A DNA stretch of 64,000 nucleotides from Microbacterium sp. BLY (GTDB lineage: Bacteria > Actinomycetota > Actinomycetes > Actinomycetales > Microbacteriaceae), in contig NZ_JAGKSR010000001.1 of NCBI RefSeq assembly GCF_017939615.1, positions 310,001 through 374,000 on the forward strand. Reading direction: 5' to 3'. Position numbers and translations under genes: made by a program. Of the stretch, positions 31,829 through 40,769 are shown piece by piece. The notes under the pieces are model-generated. The model was not told the DNA's origin, searched no databases, and worked only from the letters and a program-made list of their open reading frames with translations. Numbering within the stretch: position 1 is the stretch's first letter; each line of letters begins with the position of its first letter.

Positions 31829-32716
31829 TCATCGTACCGATGCATGGGAGATTGTCGACAAAGTCCATTCACAGCGCACGACCGCGTGGAACGCGTCGCC
31901 CGCGGCCAGGCGCTCCACCGACCCGGCGGCGAGCGCATCGCCCACCCCCAGTCCCGCCGCCGTGGACGGCTCCCACGCGATCGTGTCCGCGCGGGGCAGG
32001 TCGGCGGCGGCGTGGTTGAACCACAGCAGCCAGTGCGGCAGCGTCCCGGCGACGTCTCTCAGCGTCACCGACCCGGCGGGCCCGAGGAGCGCGGCGGCCG
32101 CATGCACCCCGTGACGGGCGACATGGCCCGCCGCGCCGTCCGGGTGCGCCGGCACGGCCGCGACCGGCTCTCCGGCGAACAGCACGCGCCCCGGAGCGAA
32201 GAACGCGCGCGAGAAGCAGGGGTGCTCGCCCCACGTGAACGACCGGACCCCCGAACCCGTGTTCTGCACCACGGTCGAGACCGTGAGGGCGCCGTCCTCG
32301 AGAACGATCGTGCGCGTCAGCTCCGCCGCCCCGCCGTCGAGGAACGGCCCGTCGGCGACGCACACCACCCGGTCGGCGGCGTGCGCGACGGTCGTCCACG
32401 GCACCCGGGGCGCCCACCCGTGCTGCGCCGTGGACGCGGTGGGCAGTCCCACGCCGGGGAACATGGGGAACCACCCGCCGACCAGCACCTCCTCGTCGAA
32501 CTCCTGCGCCGACTCCTCCCCCGTCAGCCCCGAGGGCACGAGCACGCGCGGGGGACGACCATCAGACCACAGCACGTCCCCGCCGCCCGGATCGAGCTCA
32601 TGGATCAGGCAGCCGTGCGCGGGCACGACCGTGGCCCGTGCACGCCCCGCCCGCAGGACGTGCACGGTCACCCCGTCCGACGCGGGCTCCCCGCCACCCG
32701 GGCGCGACGCGGTCAT
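31829..32716 (-). CDS. Aldose 1-epimerase-like protein
   Basis: A 295-residue beta-sandwich protein of the galactose mutarotase-like superfamily. Visible features: FPMFPGVGLP, VQNTGSG in the central sheet, and FTWGEHPCFSRAF with the His typical of mutarotases. Such proteins interconvert anomers of a sugar before oxidation. It is the last gene of the minus-strand operon (start overlaps the MFS stop by 4 nt, ATGA) and ends 5 bp from the GntR start. Substrate inferred to be the same sugar handled by the locus. Confidence 0.75.
   Translation of the reverse strand: MTASRPGGGEPASDGVTVHVLRAGRARATVVPAHGCLIHELDPGGGDVLWSDGRPPRVLVPSGLTGEESAQEFDEEVLVGGWFPMFPGVGLPTASTAQHGWAPRVPWTTVAHAADRVVCVADGPFLDGGAAELTRTIVLEDGALTVSTVVQNTGSGVRSFTWGEHPCFSRAFFAPGRVLFAGEPVAAVPAHPDGAAGHVARHGVHAAAALLGPAGSVTLRDVAGTLPHWLLWFNHAAADLPRADTIAWEPSTAAGLGVGDALAAGSVERLAAGDAFHAVVRCEWTLSTISHASVR
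31852..31861. promoter_or_regulatory. GntR operator core upstream of gntR
   Basis: TTGTCGACAA, a perfect 10-bp palindrome typical of FCD-GntR sites, lies upstream of the regulator's -10 and is identical to the copy at 38892-38901 in the divergent catabolic promoter. Confidence 0.7.
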
Positions 32717-34227
32717 CGTGACGGGCCCTCCGTCCCGCCGCGCCCCGCGCTCGCCTCCATCTCCTCGAGCGAGCGGCCGTTGGTCTCCCGGACCCCGAAG
32801 TACACGAGCAGGAACGACAGCGCCGCCATCACCGCGTACAGGGCGTAGCTGCCGGGCAGCGACACATCCCGCAGGCTGGGGAACGAGAAGTTGAGCGCCA
32901 CGCCCGCGAGCCAGTTCGCCGCGGCGCACACGGACAGGGCGACGCCGCGGATCCGGTTGGGGAACATCTCCCCCAGCAGCACCCAGACCACCGGCCCCCA
33001 GGACACCGCGAACGCGACCACGAAGAGGTTCGCGCCGATCAGCGTCACCGGGCCCCACACGCCGTCGAGCTGGGGCGCCCCGTCCACGAGGCGCGCCGTG
33101 GAGAAGCCGATGCTCACGATCACGAGGCTGACGAACATGCCCACCGAGCCGGTCAGCAGCAGCCGGCGGCGCCCCACCCGGTCGATGAGGACGATCGCGA
33201 CGACGGTGGCCGCCACGTTGATGAAGGAGCTCAGCACCGACAGTCCGAACGCGGCGGACTCCTCGAAGCCGACCGACTCCCACAGCGAGGTGGAGTAGTA
33301 GAAGATGACGTCGATGCCGACGAGCGCCTGCAGCGCGGCCACCCCGATGCCCACCCACACCACGGGGAGGAGCCCCCGACGCCGGTCCAGGAGGTCGCGG
33401 AAGCGCCCCGCGTCCTTGTGCTGCAGCGACTCCTCGATGCGGTCCGTGAGCAGTCGCGCCTCGGCCGGCGCGACGCGCTGCAGCCGGATCAGCACCCGAC
33501 GCGCCGCCTCCACCCGGCCACGAGCCACGAGGAATCGCGGGGACTCCGGGACGACGAGCGCGAGCACCAGGTAGATCAGCGCCGGCACCACCCCCGCGAT
33601 GAACATCCAGCGCCAGGCCGGCAGCCCGAGGAACAGCTCCGCATCCGCGCCGCCGAGCACCCACGCGATCCCGCTGTCCGAGAGCAGGGCGACGAAGATC
33701 CCCAGCACGATCGCCATCTGCTGCATCGAGGCGAGGCGTCCGCGGACGTGGGCCGGCGCGATCTCCGAGATGTAGAGGGGGCCGAGCACGGTCGCGAACC
33801 CGACCGCGATGCCGGTGACCAGCCGCCACACGGCGAGGTCGACCACCCCCTGCGCGAGACCGCACCCGATCGCGGCGACGAAGAAGACGACGCCGGCGGT
33901 GAGCATGGTGCGGGGCCGACCGATGCGATCCGCGATCCACCCGGCGCCGAGGGCCCCCACGGCTGCCCCGAGGAGCGTGACGGCGACCACGACGCCCAGA
34001 CCGACGGCGTCCAGTCCGAGGTTGTTCTCGATGGCGGTGACCGCGCCGTTGATGACGGCCGTGTCGAAGCCGAAGAGGAAGCCGCCGACCGCGGCCGCGA
34101 CGGCGAACCCGGTCACGGCCGGGGTGAGGCGTCCGCTCTCCCCCGGCGGGGGCGTCGTGGCGGCGCTCCGGCGACGGCGGGGTTCCGGCGCGGTGCCGGC
34201 GACGGCGGATGAGGATTCAGAGGACAT
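32713..34227 (-). CDS. MFS sugar porter family transporter
   Basis: A 504-residue, 12-helix transporter of the sugar porter family. Signatures: GFLFGFDTAVINGA in TM1, DRIGRPRTML (loop 2-3), PESPRFLVARGR after TM6, and a second DRVGRRRLLL loop. The N-terminal 35 residues are hydrophilic. The family imports hexoses, pentoses or inositols with H+. It is in one operon with the amidohydrolase upstream (11-bp overlap) and the mutarotase-like gene downstream. Confidence 0.93.
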   Translation of the reverse strand: MSSESSSAVAGTAPEPRRRRSAATTPPPGESGRLTPAVTGFAVAAAVGGFLFGFDTAVINGAVTAIENNLGLDAVGLGVVVAVTLLGAAVGALGAGWIADRIGRPRTMLTAGVVFFVAAIGCGLAQGVVDLAVWRLVTGIAVGFATVLGPLYISEIAPAHVRGRLASMQQMAIVLGIFVALLSDSGIAWVLGGADAELFLGLPAWRWMFIAGVVPALIYLVLALVVPESPRFLVARGRVEAARRVLIRLQRVAPAEARLLTDRIEESLQHKDAGRFRDLLDRRRGLLPVVWVGIGVAALQALVGIDVIFYYSTSLWESVGFEESAAFGLSVLSSFINVAATVVAIVLIDRVGRRRLLLTGSVGMFVSLVIVSIGFSTARLVDGAPQLDGVWGPVTLIGANLFVVAFAVSWGPVVWVLLGEMFPNRIRGVALSVCAAANWLAGVALNFSFPSLRDVSLPGSYALYAVMAALSFLLVYFGVRETNGRSLEEMEASAGRGGTEGPSR

Positions 34228-35812
34228 CGGCTCTCTCCAGTCGGATTCCGGGTCGGTGCACGGTGCGCGCTCCCGACGAGACCACCGGGGTGCCGTTCAC
34301 CCAGACGTGGCGGGCGGCGGTGGCGTAGGTCTCGGGCAGGACGAAGGTGTCCGTCGCCCGCAGCAGTTCGGGGTCCCACAGGACCAGGTCGGCGAAGGCC
34401 CCGTCGGCGACGACGCCCCGGTCGCGGAGGCGGAAGTGCCGCGCGACCGCGCCGGTCATCTTGTGCACGGCCTCCTCCAGCGTGAGGGTGCCCGCGCGCA
34501 GGGCGTGATGGCTCAGGAAGTGCTGGGAGCCGTGGAAGAACAGGGGGTGCGGGGTCCGGGCACCGAGGACGCCGTCCCGGCGGGACGTGAAGCCGTCCAC
34601 GCCGAGGAGGAAGCGCTCATGGCGCACCGCCTCGGCGACGTGGTCGGGATGGAACAGCGCTCCCATGAACTGCACGGCTCCGAGGTCGCCACCCGACGCC
34701 GCCATGATGTCGAAGTAGGCGTCCCATTCGTCCGTCCCGTTCGCCGCCGCGATCTCCGGGAGGATCAGCCCCTCCCAGTCGGGGGTGGCCGGGCTCACCG
34801 CCAGCCGGACGCGCTCCCACTGACCCCGGTGCACGAAGCGCCAGTACCGGTCGGCGTCCGCACGCACCCGCGCACGCACCGCCGGATCGCGGAGGGCGGC
34901 GGCCGCGGCCTCCTCCCCGGCCGAGAGCAGCCAGTCGGGCAGCAGTCCCGCGGCGAGCCCGATGCCGTCGGGATAGGGGGTCATGTCCGCGAGGACGTCG
35001 ACCCCGGACCGGCGCTCGCTCTCCAGCCGGGCCACCGCCTCCTCCCACGCCCCCTCGTGGGCGCCGGTGTCGTGCCGCACGTTCAGATGCGACAGCTGCG
35101 CGCGCAGCTCCCCGGCGTGGACGACGCGGAAGAACTCCGCCACGGCCTCCGCGAGCGCCGTGTCCCGGTTGCGGATGTGGCTGGCGTACATGGCGTCGTG
35201 GCGTCCCGCCACGCGAGCGAGCGCCTCCAGCTCCGGCGTCGAGGCGTTGCGCCCCGCGCCGTACTCCAGGCCGGAGCTGAAACCGAGCGCGCCGGCGTCG
35301 AGCGCCTCGTGGAGGTGCCGCTCCATGGTGCCAACGAGGTCGCCCTCCGTCCGCTCGGCGGCGCGACGCAGACCCGTGTGCCCGACGAACCAGGCGAGGT
35401 TCTGCGCCGTGCCGCCGTCGTGCACGACGGCGAGAAGGTCGGCGAACGACCGCCAGCGCACCTCACCGTCGTAGCCGAAGGCCGCGAGCGCCCGGCGGGC
35501 GGTCTCCTCGTCGCCGTCGGCGATCGGCGCGTACGTGACGCCGCAGTTGCCCACGACCTCGGTCGTCACCCCCTGATGCACCGTGCTCAGTGCATCGCGG
35601 TTGCCGAGGACCGACCAGTCGCTGTGGCTGTGCGGGTCGATGAGCCCGGGGGTGAGGACCAGGCCGCCCGCGTCGAGCTCCGCGGCGGCGGCGATGCCGG
35701 CCTCGGGCGCGACGACCGCGATGCGATCGTCGACGATCCCCACGTCGGCCGGGAACGGCTCCGCTCCGGTGCCGTCGATGACGGTCGCCCCGCGGATGAG
35801 GAGGTCGACCAC
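34217..35812 (-). CDS. N-acyl-D-amino-acid deacylase family amidohydrolase
   Basis: A 531-residue metal-dependent amidohydrolase. The metal motif is PGLIDPHSHSDWS near residue 62; VVGNCGVTYAP and SHIRNRD, plus HPLFFHGSQHF and GVVADGAFADLVLWDP near the end, are typical of D-aminoacylases. Such enzymes remove the acyl group from N-acyl-D-amino acids, and relatives deacetylate N-acetyl-amino-sugar acids. It starts 4 bp after the ABC ATPase stop and overlaps the sugar porter gene, linking uptake to deacylation. Confidence 0.92.
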   Translation of the reverse strand: MVDLLIRGATVIDGTGAEPFPADVGIVDDRIAVVAPEAGIAAAAELDAGGLVLTPGLIDPHSHSDWSVLGNRDALSTVHQGVTTEVVGNCGVTYAPIADGDEETARRALAAFGYDGEVRWRSFADLLAVVHDGGTAQNLAWFVGHTGLRRAAERTEGDLVGTMERHLHEALDAGALGFSSGLEYGAGRNASTPELEALARVAGRHDAMYASHIRNRDTALAEAVAEFFRVVHAGELRAQLSHLNVRHDTGAHEGAWEEAVARLESERRSGVDVLADMTPYPDGIGLAAGLLPDWLLSAGEEAAAAALRDPAVRARVRADADRYWRFVHRGQWERVRLAVSPATPDWEGLILPEIAAANGTDEWDAYFDIMAASGGDLGAVQFMGALFHPDHVAEAVRHERFLLGVDGFTSRRDGVLGARTPHPLFFHGSQHFLSHHALRAGTLTLEEAVHKMTGAVARHFRLRDRGVVADGAFADLVLWDPELLRATDTFVLPETYATAARHVWVNGTPVVSSGARTVHRPGIRLERADVL

Positions 35813-35816
35813 GACG

Positions 35817-36545
35817 TCAGAGCACCTTCCCGAGGAACGCCCGCGCCCGCTCGGTCTGCGCGTGGGACAGCAGCTGCTGCGGGGTGCCGCTCTCGACGAT
35901 GCGTCCGTCGTCCATGTAGATGACGCGGTCGGCGACCTCGCGGGCGAAGCCGATCTCGTGCGTGACGACGACCATCGTCATGCCCTCCTGCGCGAGCCCC
36001 TTCATCACAGAGAGGACCTCGCCGACGATCTCGGGGTCCAGCGCCGAGGTCGGCTCGTCGAAGAGCATCACGCGCGGCTGCATCGCGAGGGCGCGGGCGA
36101 TCGCGACGCGCTGGGCCTGCCCGCCGGACAGGTTGCCCGGGTAGGCGTCGGCCTTGGCGGCCAGTCCGACCTTCGCCAGCAGGGCGTCGGCCCGCGCGGC
36201 GGCCTCCGACGCCCCGATGCCGAGCACCTTGCGCGGGGCGAGCGTGACGTTCTCCCGCGCCGTGAGGTGCGGGAAGAGGTTGAACTGCTGGAACACCATG
36301 CCGACATCGCGGCGGACGGCGGCGAGGTCGGCCCGGCGCTCCTTCGCGGTGAGCAGGTGCCCGTTCACCTCGACGCTGCCGTGGCTGGGCGTCTCCAGCC
36401 CGTTCATGCAGCGCAGCAGGGTGCTCTTGCCGGAGCCGGACGCCCCGATGATGCAGACGACCTCGCCTTCGGCGACGTCGCACGTGATCCCGTGCAGCAC
36501 CTCCGTGGCGCCGAAGCTGAGCCGCAGGTCGGTGACAGTGATCAT
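35817..36545 (-). CDS. Amino acid-type ABC transporter ATP-binding protein
   Basis: A 242-residue ATPase of the GlnQ/HisP polar amino acid class: Walker [11 protein letters not shown]-loop [17 protein letters not shown], signature LSGGQAQRV, Walker [15 protein letters not shown] and H-loop VVTHE. It energises the two permeases encoded just upstream; ATG overlaps the stop of the second permease gene. The substrate class is amino acids or amino-acid-like compounds; the gene context suggests something unusual. Confidence 0.93.
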   Translation of the reverse strand: MITVTDLRLSFGATEVLHGITCDVAEGEVVCIIGASGSGKSTLLRCMNGLETPSHGSVEVNGHLLTAKERRADLAAVRRDVGMVFQQFNLFPHLTARENVTLAPRKVLGIGASEAAARADALLAKVGLAAKADAYPGNLSGGQAQRVAIARALAMQPRVMLFDEPTSALDPEIVGEVLSVMKGLAQEGMTMVVVTHEIGFAREVADRVIYMDDGRIVESGTPQQLLSHAQTERARAFLGKVL

Positions 36546-37249
36546 TTCGAGTCTCCTCGGGAGGGGGTGAGCGCGTCCTCCACCCGGGGCGGGCGCGCGT
36601 GGATGGTGAGTCGGCGTTCGTAGCGGCGGCCGGCGACGGAGAGGGCGAAGCAGATGACGAAGTAGACCGCCCCCACCACGAGGTAGGCGAGGATCGGCTG
36701 GCCGGTCTGCGAGGCGACGATGTTGCCCGCCCGGGTGAGCTCGATCAGGCCGATGACGGCCACCAGCGAGCTGTCCTTGATGAGCACGACGAGGAAGCCG
36801 ATGCCCGGCGGCACCATGATGCGAGCCGCCTGCGGCATCACCACGAAGCGGAGCTGCTGCGGCCAGGAGAGCCCCAGTGCCTGCGCCGCCTCGAACTGTC
36901 CGCGCGGGAGGGCCTGGATGCTGCCGCGGACGATCTCGCTGATGTACGCCGAAGCGAAGATCGTGAGGGCGATCACGGCCGCCCAGTAGTCCGGCACGTT
37001 GCTGCCCGGCGACATCAGTGGCAGGGCGAAGTATACGAAGAAGATGATGAGCAGCACGGGGACCCCGCGGATCGCCCCCACCCAGATCGCGCTGATCCAG
37101 CGCAGCGGGGCGAACGGGCTGGCCGCGAGGATGCCGGAGAGGATGCCGACCACCCCGCCGAGGAGCACCGCCAGGAGGCAGATCTGCAGCGTCACGAACG
37201 CGCCCTGCAGGATGAGGAGGAGATCGGGCAGATCGAACGACGTGAACAT
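36542..37249 (-). CDS. Amino acid-type ABC transporter permease
   Basis: A 235-residue permease of the His/Glu/Gln/Arg/opine family with five membrane helices. The coupling motif [24 protein letters not shown] is present. It overlaps both neighbours (1-nt overlap with the preceding permease stop, 4 nt with the ATPase start), showing a tightly coupled transporter operon. The C-terminal 30 residues are hydrophilic. Confidence 0.93.
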   Translation of the reverse strand: MFTSFDLPDLLLILQGAFVTLQICLLAVLLGGVVGILSGILAASPFAPLRWISAIWVGAIRGVPVLLIIFFVYFALPLMSPGSNVPDYWAAVIALTIFASAYISEIVRGSIQALPRGQFEAAQALGLSWPQQLRFVVMPQAARIMVPPGIGFLVVLIKDSSLVAVIGLIELTRAGNIVASQTGQPILAYLVVGAVYFVICFALSVAGRRYERRLTIHARPPRVEDALTPSRGDSK

Positions 37250-37911
37250 CAGGCCACCTTCCAGCGGATCCCGCGCGTCTCCAGGAGACGGGACGCCCCC
37301 GCGATGAGGAACGCGACGAGGAAATAGAGCAGGCCGCCGACGACGAACGTCTCGATCGTGCGGAAGGTGCTCGTCGTGATGCCCATCATCACGTGCATGA
37401 GCTCGGGCACCGCGACGATGGAGGCGATGGAGGACGCGAGGAACAGCAGGATCACCTGGTTCGTCAGCGACGGCAGGACGTTGCGCAGGGCGGGCACGAG
37501 ACGCACGTGGAAGAACGTCGTGCGTCGCGAGAGGCCCAGGGCGTCCGCCGCCTCGATCTGCCCCCGCGGGATCGCCTCGAAGCCGGCGCGGTAGATCTCC
37601 GCGAGGTACGCGGAGTTGTTGACGCTGAGGGCGAGGATGCCCGCGGTGATCGGATCGAAGTTGACGCCGACCGACGGCAGGGCGAAGTAGATCAGGTACA
37701 GCTGCAGCAGCAGCGGCGTGTTCCGGATCACCTCGACGTACGCGGCGCCGATCGCGCGGAGCACGGGGAGACGGGAGGCGCGCAGCAGGTACACGGCGAC
37801 GCCCAGCGGCGACCCGATGAGCACGGCCGCGAGGGTGATGAGGATGCTGATGCCGAGGCCGGCGAGCAGCTCGGGCGCATGGGGGATGAGGTCCCCGAAG
37901 AACAGTTGCAT
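37249..37911 (-). CDS. Amino acid-type ABC transporter permease
   Basis: A 220-residue permease of the same family, five membrane helices, with the coupling motif [24 protein letters not shown] and the typical [15 protein letters not shown] segment. It forms the heterodimeric channel with the product of 36542-37249. It is separated from the binding-protein gene by a strong hairpin. Confidence 0.93.
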   Translation of the reverse strand: MQLFFGDLIPHAPELLAGLGISILITLAAVLIGSPLGVAVYLLRASRLPVLRAIGAAYVEVIRNTPLLLQLYLIYFALPSVGVNFDPITAGILALSVNNSAYLAEIYRAGFEAIPRGQIEAADALGLSRRTTFFHVRLVPALRNVLPSLTNQVILLFLASSIASIVAVPELMHVMMGITTSTFRTIETFVVGGLLYFLVAFLIAGASRLLETRGIRWKVA

Positions 37912-37925
37912 GAGTTGTCCGTTCC

Positions 37926-37952
37926 GGCTGCCCCGCCCGGGGCGGGGCAGCC
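37926..37952 (-). other. Intra-operon hairpin between binding-protein and permease genes
   Basis: GGCTGCCCCGCC-CGG-GGCGGGGCAGCC is a perfect 12-bp stem. It lies 10 bp after the binding-protein stop and 15 bp before the permease start. It probably stabilises or partly terminates the mRNA so that the binding protein is made in excess. Confidence 0.65.
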
Positions 37953-37962
37953 GAGGAGGTCG

Positions 37963-38781
37963 CTACTTGATGAGCTCGGGGACGTCGGTGCCGAGCCACT
38001 CGTTGTACGAGTCGTTCGCGGCGTCGCTGATGTTGTAGTTGCGGATGAAGTTGTCGACGTAGTTCAGCCACAGCTGGTCGCCCTGCTTCAGCCCCATCGA
38101 GACCACGGACGGGCTCAGCTGCGGCGCGTCGACGACGACGAACTCGTCGCCGGAGTCGGCGAGGATCCCCTGGACGACGGAGTTGCTCTCCATCAGGGCG
38201 TCGACCTTGCCGCTGCGCAGGGCCTGGATGGAGTCGGCGACCGCCTCGAACAGGCTCGCGTCGGCCTCCGGGAAGCGCTTCTCGAGGATGGTGGCGGGCA
38301 CGCTGCCGCGGGTCGCGGCGACGCTGCGGCCGTCGAGGTCGTCGTACGAGGAGATGTCGCTCCCCGCCGGCACCAGGACGACCTGACCCTCCGCCGCGTA
38401 GGGACGGGACATGGCCACCTTCTGCGCACGCTCGTCGAGGTTGGTGAGGGCGGCGATGACGATGTCGACCTTGCCGGTCTCCAGCAGCGGGATGCGGTTC
38501 GCGTTCGTGGTGGACACGTACTCGATCTCCGCCCCCAGGGAGGCGGCGAGCGCCTGCGCGGCGTCGATGTCGAAGCCCTCGTACTCCCCCGAGCTCTTCA
38601 TGACCCCGTAGGGCGGGGCGTCCGCGAACACGCCGACGACGAGCGTCTTCTTCTCGAGGACTTTCGTGAGGGTGCTCTCCTGGGCGCCTGCTCCCGCGCT
38701 GCCGCTCGAGGTGCACGCGGTGAGGGCGAGGGCGGTCGTCGCGGCCACGGCGAGGCCGGTGAGGATGCGCGTCAACTTCAT
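37963..38781 (-). CDS. Amino acid-type ABC transporter substrate-binding lipoprotein
   Basis: A 272-residue SBP_bac_3 protein. The lipobox LTACT places the lipidated Cys near residue 23. Family segments: LVVGVFADAPPYGVM, YEGFDIDAAQALAASLGAEIEYV and KVDIVIAALTN. It captures the solute for the two permeases. AAAGG lies before the ATG. It is the first gene of a minus-strand operon that ends with the mutarotase-like gene, divergent from the dehydratase gene. Confidence 0.93.
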   Translation of the reverse strand: MKLTRILTGLAVAATTALALTACTSSGSAGAGAQESTLTKVLEKKTLVVGVFADAPPYGVMKSSGEYEGFDIDAAQALAASLGAEIEYVSTTNANRIPLLETGKVDIVIAALTNLDERAQKVAMSRPYAAEGQVVLVPAGSDISSYDDLDGRSVAATRGSVPATILEKRFPEADASLFEAVADSIQALRSGKVDALMESNSVVQGILADSGDEFVVVDAPQLSPSVVSMGLKQGDQLWLNYVDNFIRNYNISDAANDSYNEWLGTDVPELIK

Positions 38782-38891
38782 TGTGATGCCTTTCGGGTTC
38801 GGGCCTTCGCGCTGCCGTCGTGCACAACGCTGTGGTCTCTCGTCGCACCGCTGACGGGTGCAGGAACAGACATTACCCACAGATTGCCCAG

Positions 38892-38901
38892 TTGTCGACA
38901 A
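38892..38901. promoter_or_regulatory. GntR operator core in the divergent catabolic promoter
   Basis: TTGTCGACAA, identical to the copy before gntR (31852-31861), lies 60 bp before the dehydratase ATG and 111 bp from the binding-protein start, in an AT-richer promoter zone. One site could serve both directions. Confidence 0.7.
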
Positions 38902-38960
38902 TCGACTATCTTCGGTTTCGGAAGGGGATCCCTTTCCCTCATCACGGTTGGAAGGTCTTC

Positions 38961-40100
38961 ATGCGCATCACCCGAATCGACACGTGCGGACTGCGAGGTG
39001 CGACACCCGAGGGCGGATGGTCGCACGAGCTGCAGCCCGACGACATCGTGCACACCCTCGTGGCGGTCCACACCGACGAGGGCATCGTCGGCGTCGGCAG
39101 CGCCTTCACCTCGGAGGCCCTGGTGCGCGGCGCCATCGACCTGCTCTCCCCGCACCTCATCGGCGAGAACCCGCAGGAGGTCGAGCGCCTGACCGAGACG
39201 CTGCACCAGACCGCCTTCTGGATGGGACGCGGCGGATCCCTCACCCACGCGACGAGCGCGATCGACATCGCCCTGTGGGACATCGCAGGCCAGGCGGCCT
39301 CCCAGCCCGTCGGACGACTCCTCGGCGGGCGCCACCGCGACCGCGTCCGCCCGTACGCGTCGGTGCTCATGGACGAGGCCGGCCCGATGACCGAGAACCT
39401 CGAGGCGCTGGTCGCGACCGGCTTCTCCGCCTTCAAGATCGGCTGGTGGAAGTTCGGCCGCGTGGACGCGGCGACCGACGAGGCCACCGTCGCCGCCGCG
39501 CGGGCCGCGGTCGGCGATCGGCTGCTCGCCGTCGACGCCGGCGGATCCGAGGCCTTCTTCCCGGGCGACAGGGCCTGGGCGAAGCGGACCGCCCGGATGC
39601 TCGCCGACTACGACGTCGCCTGGTTCGAGGAGGCCCTCGCCCCGGACGACATCGACGGCTTCGCGGAGCTCCGCGCGACGTCCCCCGTCCGCATCTCGGG
39701 CGGAGAGGTGCTCACCCGCCGCCAGAGCTTCCAGCCCTACCTCGACCGGCACGCCTTCGACATCGTGCAGCCCGACACGACGAAGGGCGGAGGACTGAGC
39801 GAGTCCCGCCGGATCGGGTGGGCGGCGCAGGACCGCGGCATCCGGCTCATCCCGCACGGCTGGAACACCGGCATCGGGCTCGCCGCCGACCTGCAGCTGG
39901 CCTCCGCCCTCTCGGCCACCGACCTCGTCGAGTACAAGACGGGCTCGGCCTACGTCGACGATCTCATCCACGGCGGCTGGACACTGGACGCCGAGGGCTT
40001 CCTCGACATCCCCGCGACGCCCGGGCTCGGAGTGACCCTCGACGAGGACACCCTCGGCCGCTACGGCACCCGCCCCGGCTTCGCCACCGCGACGCCCTGA
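38961..40100 (+). CDS. Mandelate racemase/muconate lactonizing enzyme family dehydratase
   Basis: A 379-residue enolase-superfamily protein. The likely Mg ligands are Asp192 (LLAVDAG), Glu224 (WFEEAL) and Glu249 (ISGGEV); Lys159 (AFKIGWW) and the His299-Asp272 dyad (IPHGWNTGIG, IVQPD) would be the acid/base groups. Members with this His and a downstream KDPG aldolase are usually sugar-acid dehydratases giving 2-keto-3-deoxy acids. GGAAGG lies 7 nt before the ATG. First gene of the plus-strand operon in the GntR-controlled locus. Confidence 0.9.
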   Translation: MRITRIDTCGLRGATPEGGWSHELQPDDIVHTLVAVHTDEGIVGVGSAFTSEALVRGAIDLLSPHLIGENPQEVERLTETLHQTAFWMGRGGSLTHATSAIDIALWDIAGQAASQPVGRLLGGRHRDRVRPYASVLMDEAGPMTENLEALVATGFSAFKIGWWKFGRVDAATDEATVAAARAAVGDRLLAVDAGGSEAFFPGDRAWAKRTARMLADYDVAWFEEALAPDDIDGFAELRATSPVRISGGEVLTRRQSFQPYLDRHAFDIVQPDTTKGGGLSESRRIGWAAQDRGIRLIPHGWNTGIGLAADLQLASALSATDLVEYKTGSAYVDDLIHGGWTLDAEGFLDIPATPGLGVTLDEDTLGRYGTRPGFATATP

Positions 40101-40130
40101 CCGCCCCGCGACCGACCGCAGGAGACCCCC

Positions 40131-40769
40131 ATGCGCCCCACCCCGTCCGACACCCTCACCCGCACCGGCGTGCTGGCCGTGCTCCGCGCGCCCGACGCGA
40201 GCCTGTACGAGCCCGTGGTGCGGACCCTCGCCGAGAGCGGCATCCGCTGCATCGAGCTGACCCTGACGACCCCGGGCACGATCGCCGCCCTGCCCCGGCT
40301 CATCGCAGCGGCGGGCGAGGCGGAGATCGGGGTGGGGACGGTCCGGGAGGAGCACGAGGCGCGCGCCGCGATCGACGCCGGCGCCCGCTTCCTCGTCTCG
40401 CCGGGGATCATGCCCGGGGTGGCGGAGGCGGCCGCCGCCGGGGAGGTGCCGGTCTACCCGGGCGCGATGACGCCGACCGAGGTGGACGCCGCGTGGCGGC
40501 TCGGCGCGGCGGCGGTGAAGATCTTCCCCGCCGCGACCGTGGGTCCCGACTACATCGGGCAGCTGCGCGGACCCTTCCCGGACGTGCGTACGCTGCCCTC
40601 GGGCGGCATCGCCCTGGACGAGATCCCCGCATGGATCGCCGCCGGCTGCATCGCGGTGAGCCTGGGCGGCCCGCTCCTGGGGGATGCGTTCGCCGGCGGC
40701 AGTCTCGTCGCCCTCCGCGATCGCGCTGAGCAGGCGCTCGCGGCCGTCGCCCGCGGACGCGGCGCGTGA
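40131..40769 (+). CDS. eda: 2-keto-3-deoxy-6-phosphogluconate (KDPG)/KHG aldolase
   Basis: A 212-residue class I aldolase. Glu42 (CIELTLTTPG) is the general base and Lys130 (AAVKIFPA) forms the Schiff base; GVGTVREEHEA, SPGIMPGV and PSGGI complete the family pattern. It splits KDPG (or the galacto isomer) to pyruvate and glyceraldehyde 3-phosphate. It acts after the dehydratase and the kinase encoded next to it. Confidence 0.93.
   Translation: MRPTPSDTLTRTGVLAVLRAPDASLYEPVVRTLAESGIRCIELTLTTPGTIAALPRLIAAAGEAEIGVGTVREEHEARAAIDAGARFLVSPGIMPGVAEAAAAGEVPVYPGAMTPTEVDAAWRLGAAAVKIFPAATVGPDYIGQLRGPFPDVRTLPSGGIALDEIPAWIAAGCIAVSLGGPLLGDAFAGGSLVALRDRAEQALAAVARGRGA

Noticed and set aside
31825..31845. 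Upstream ATG (31845) as start of the GntR gene
   Set aside because: It would place the -10-like TACGAT inside the coding region; ATG 31824 fits both family start and promoter spacing.
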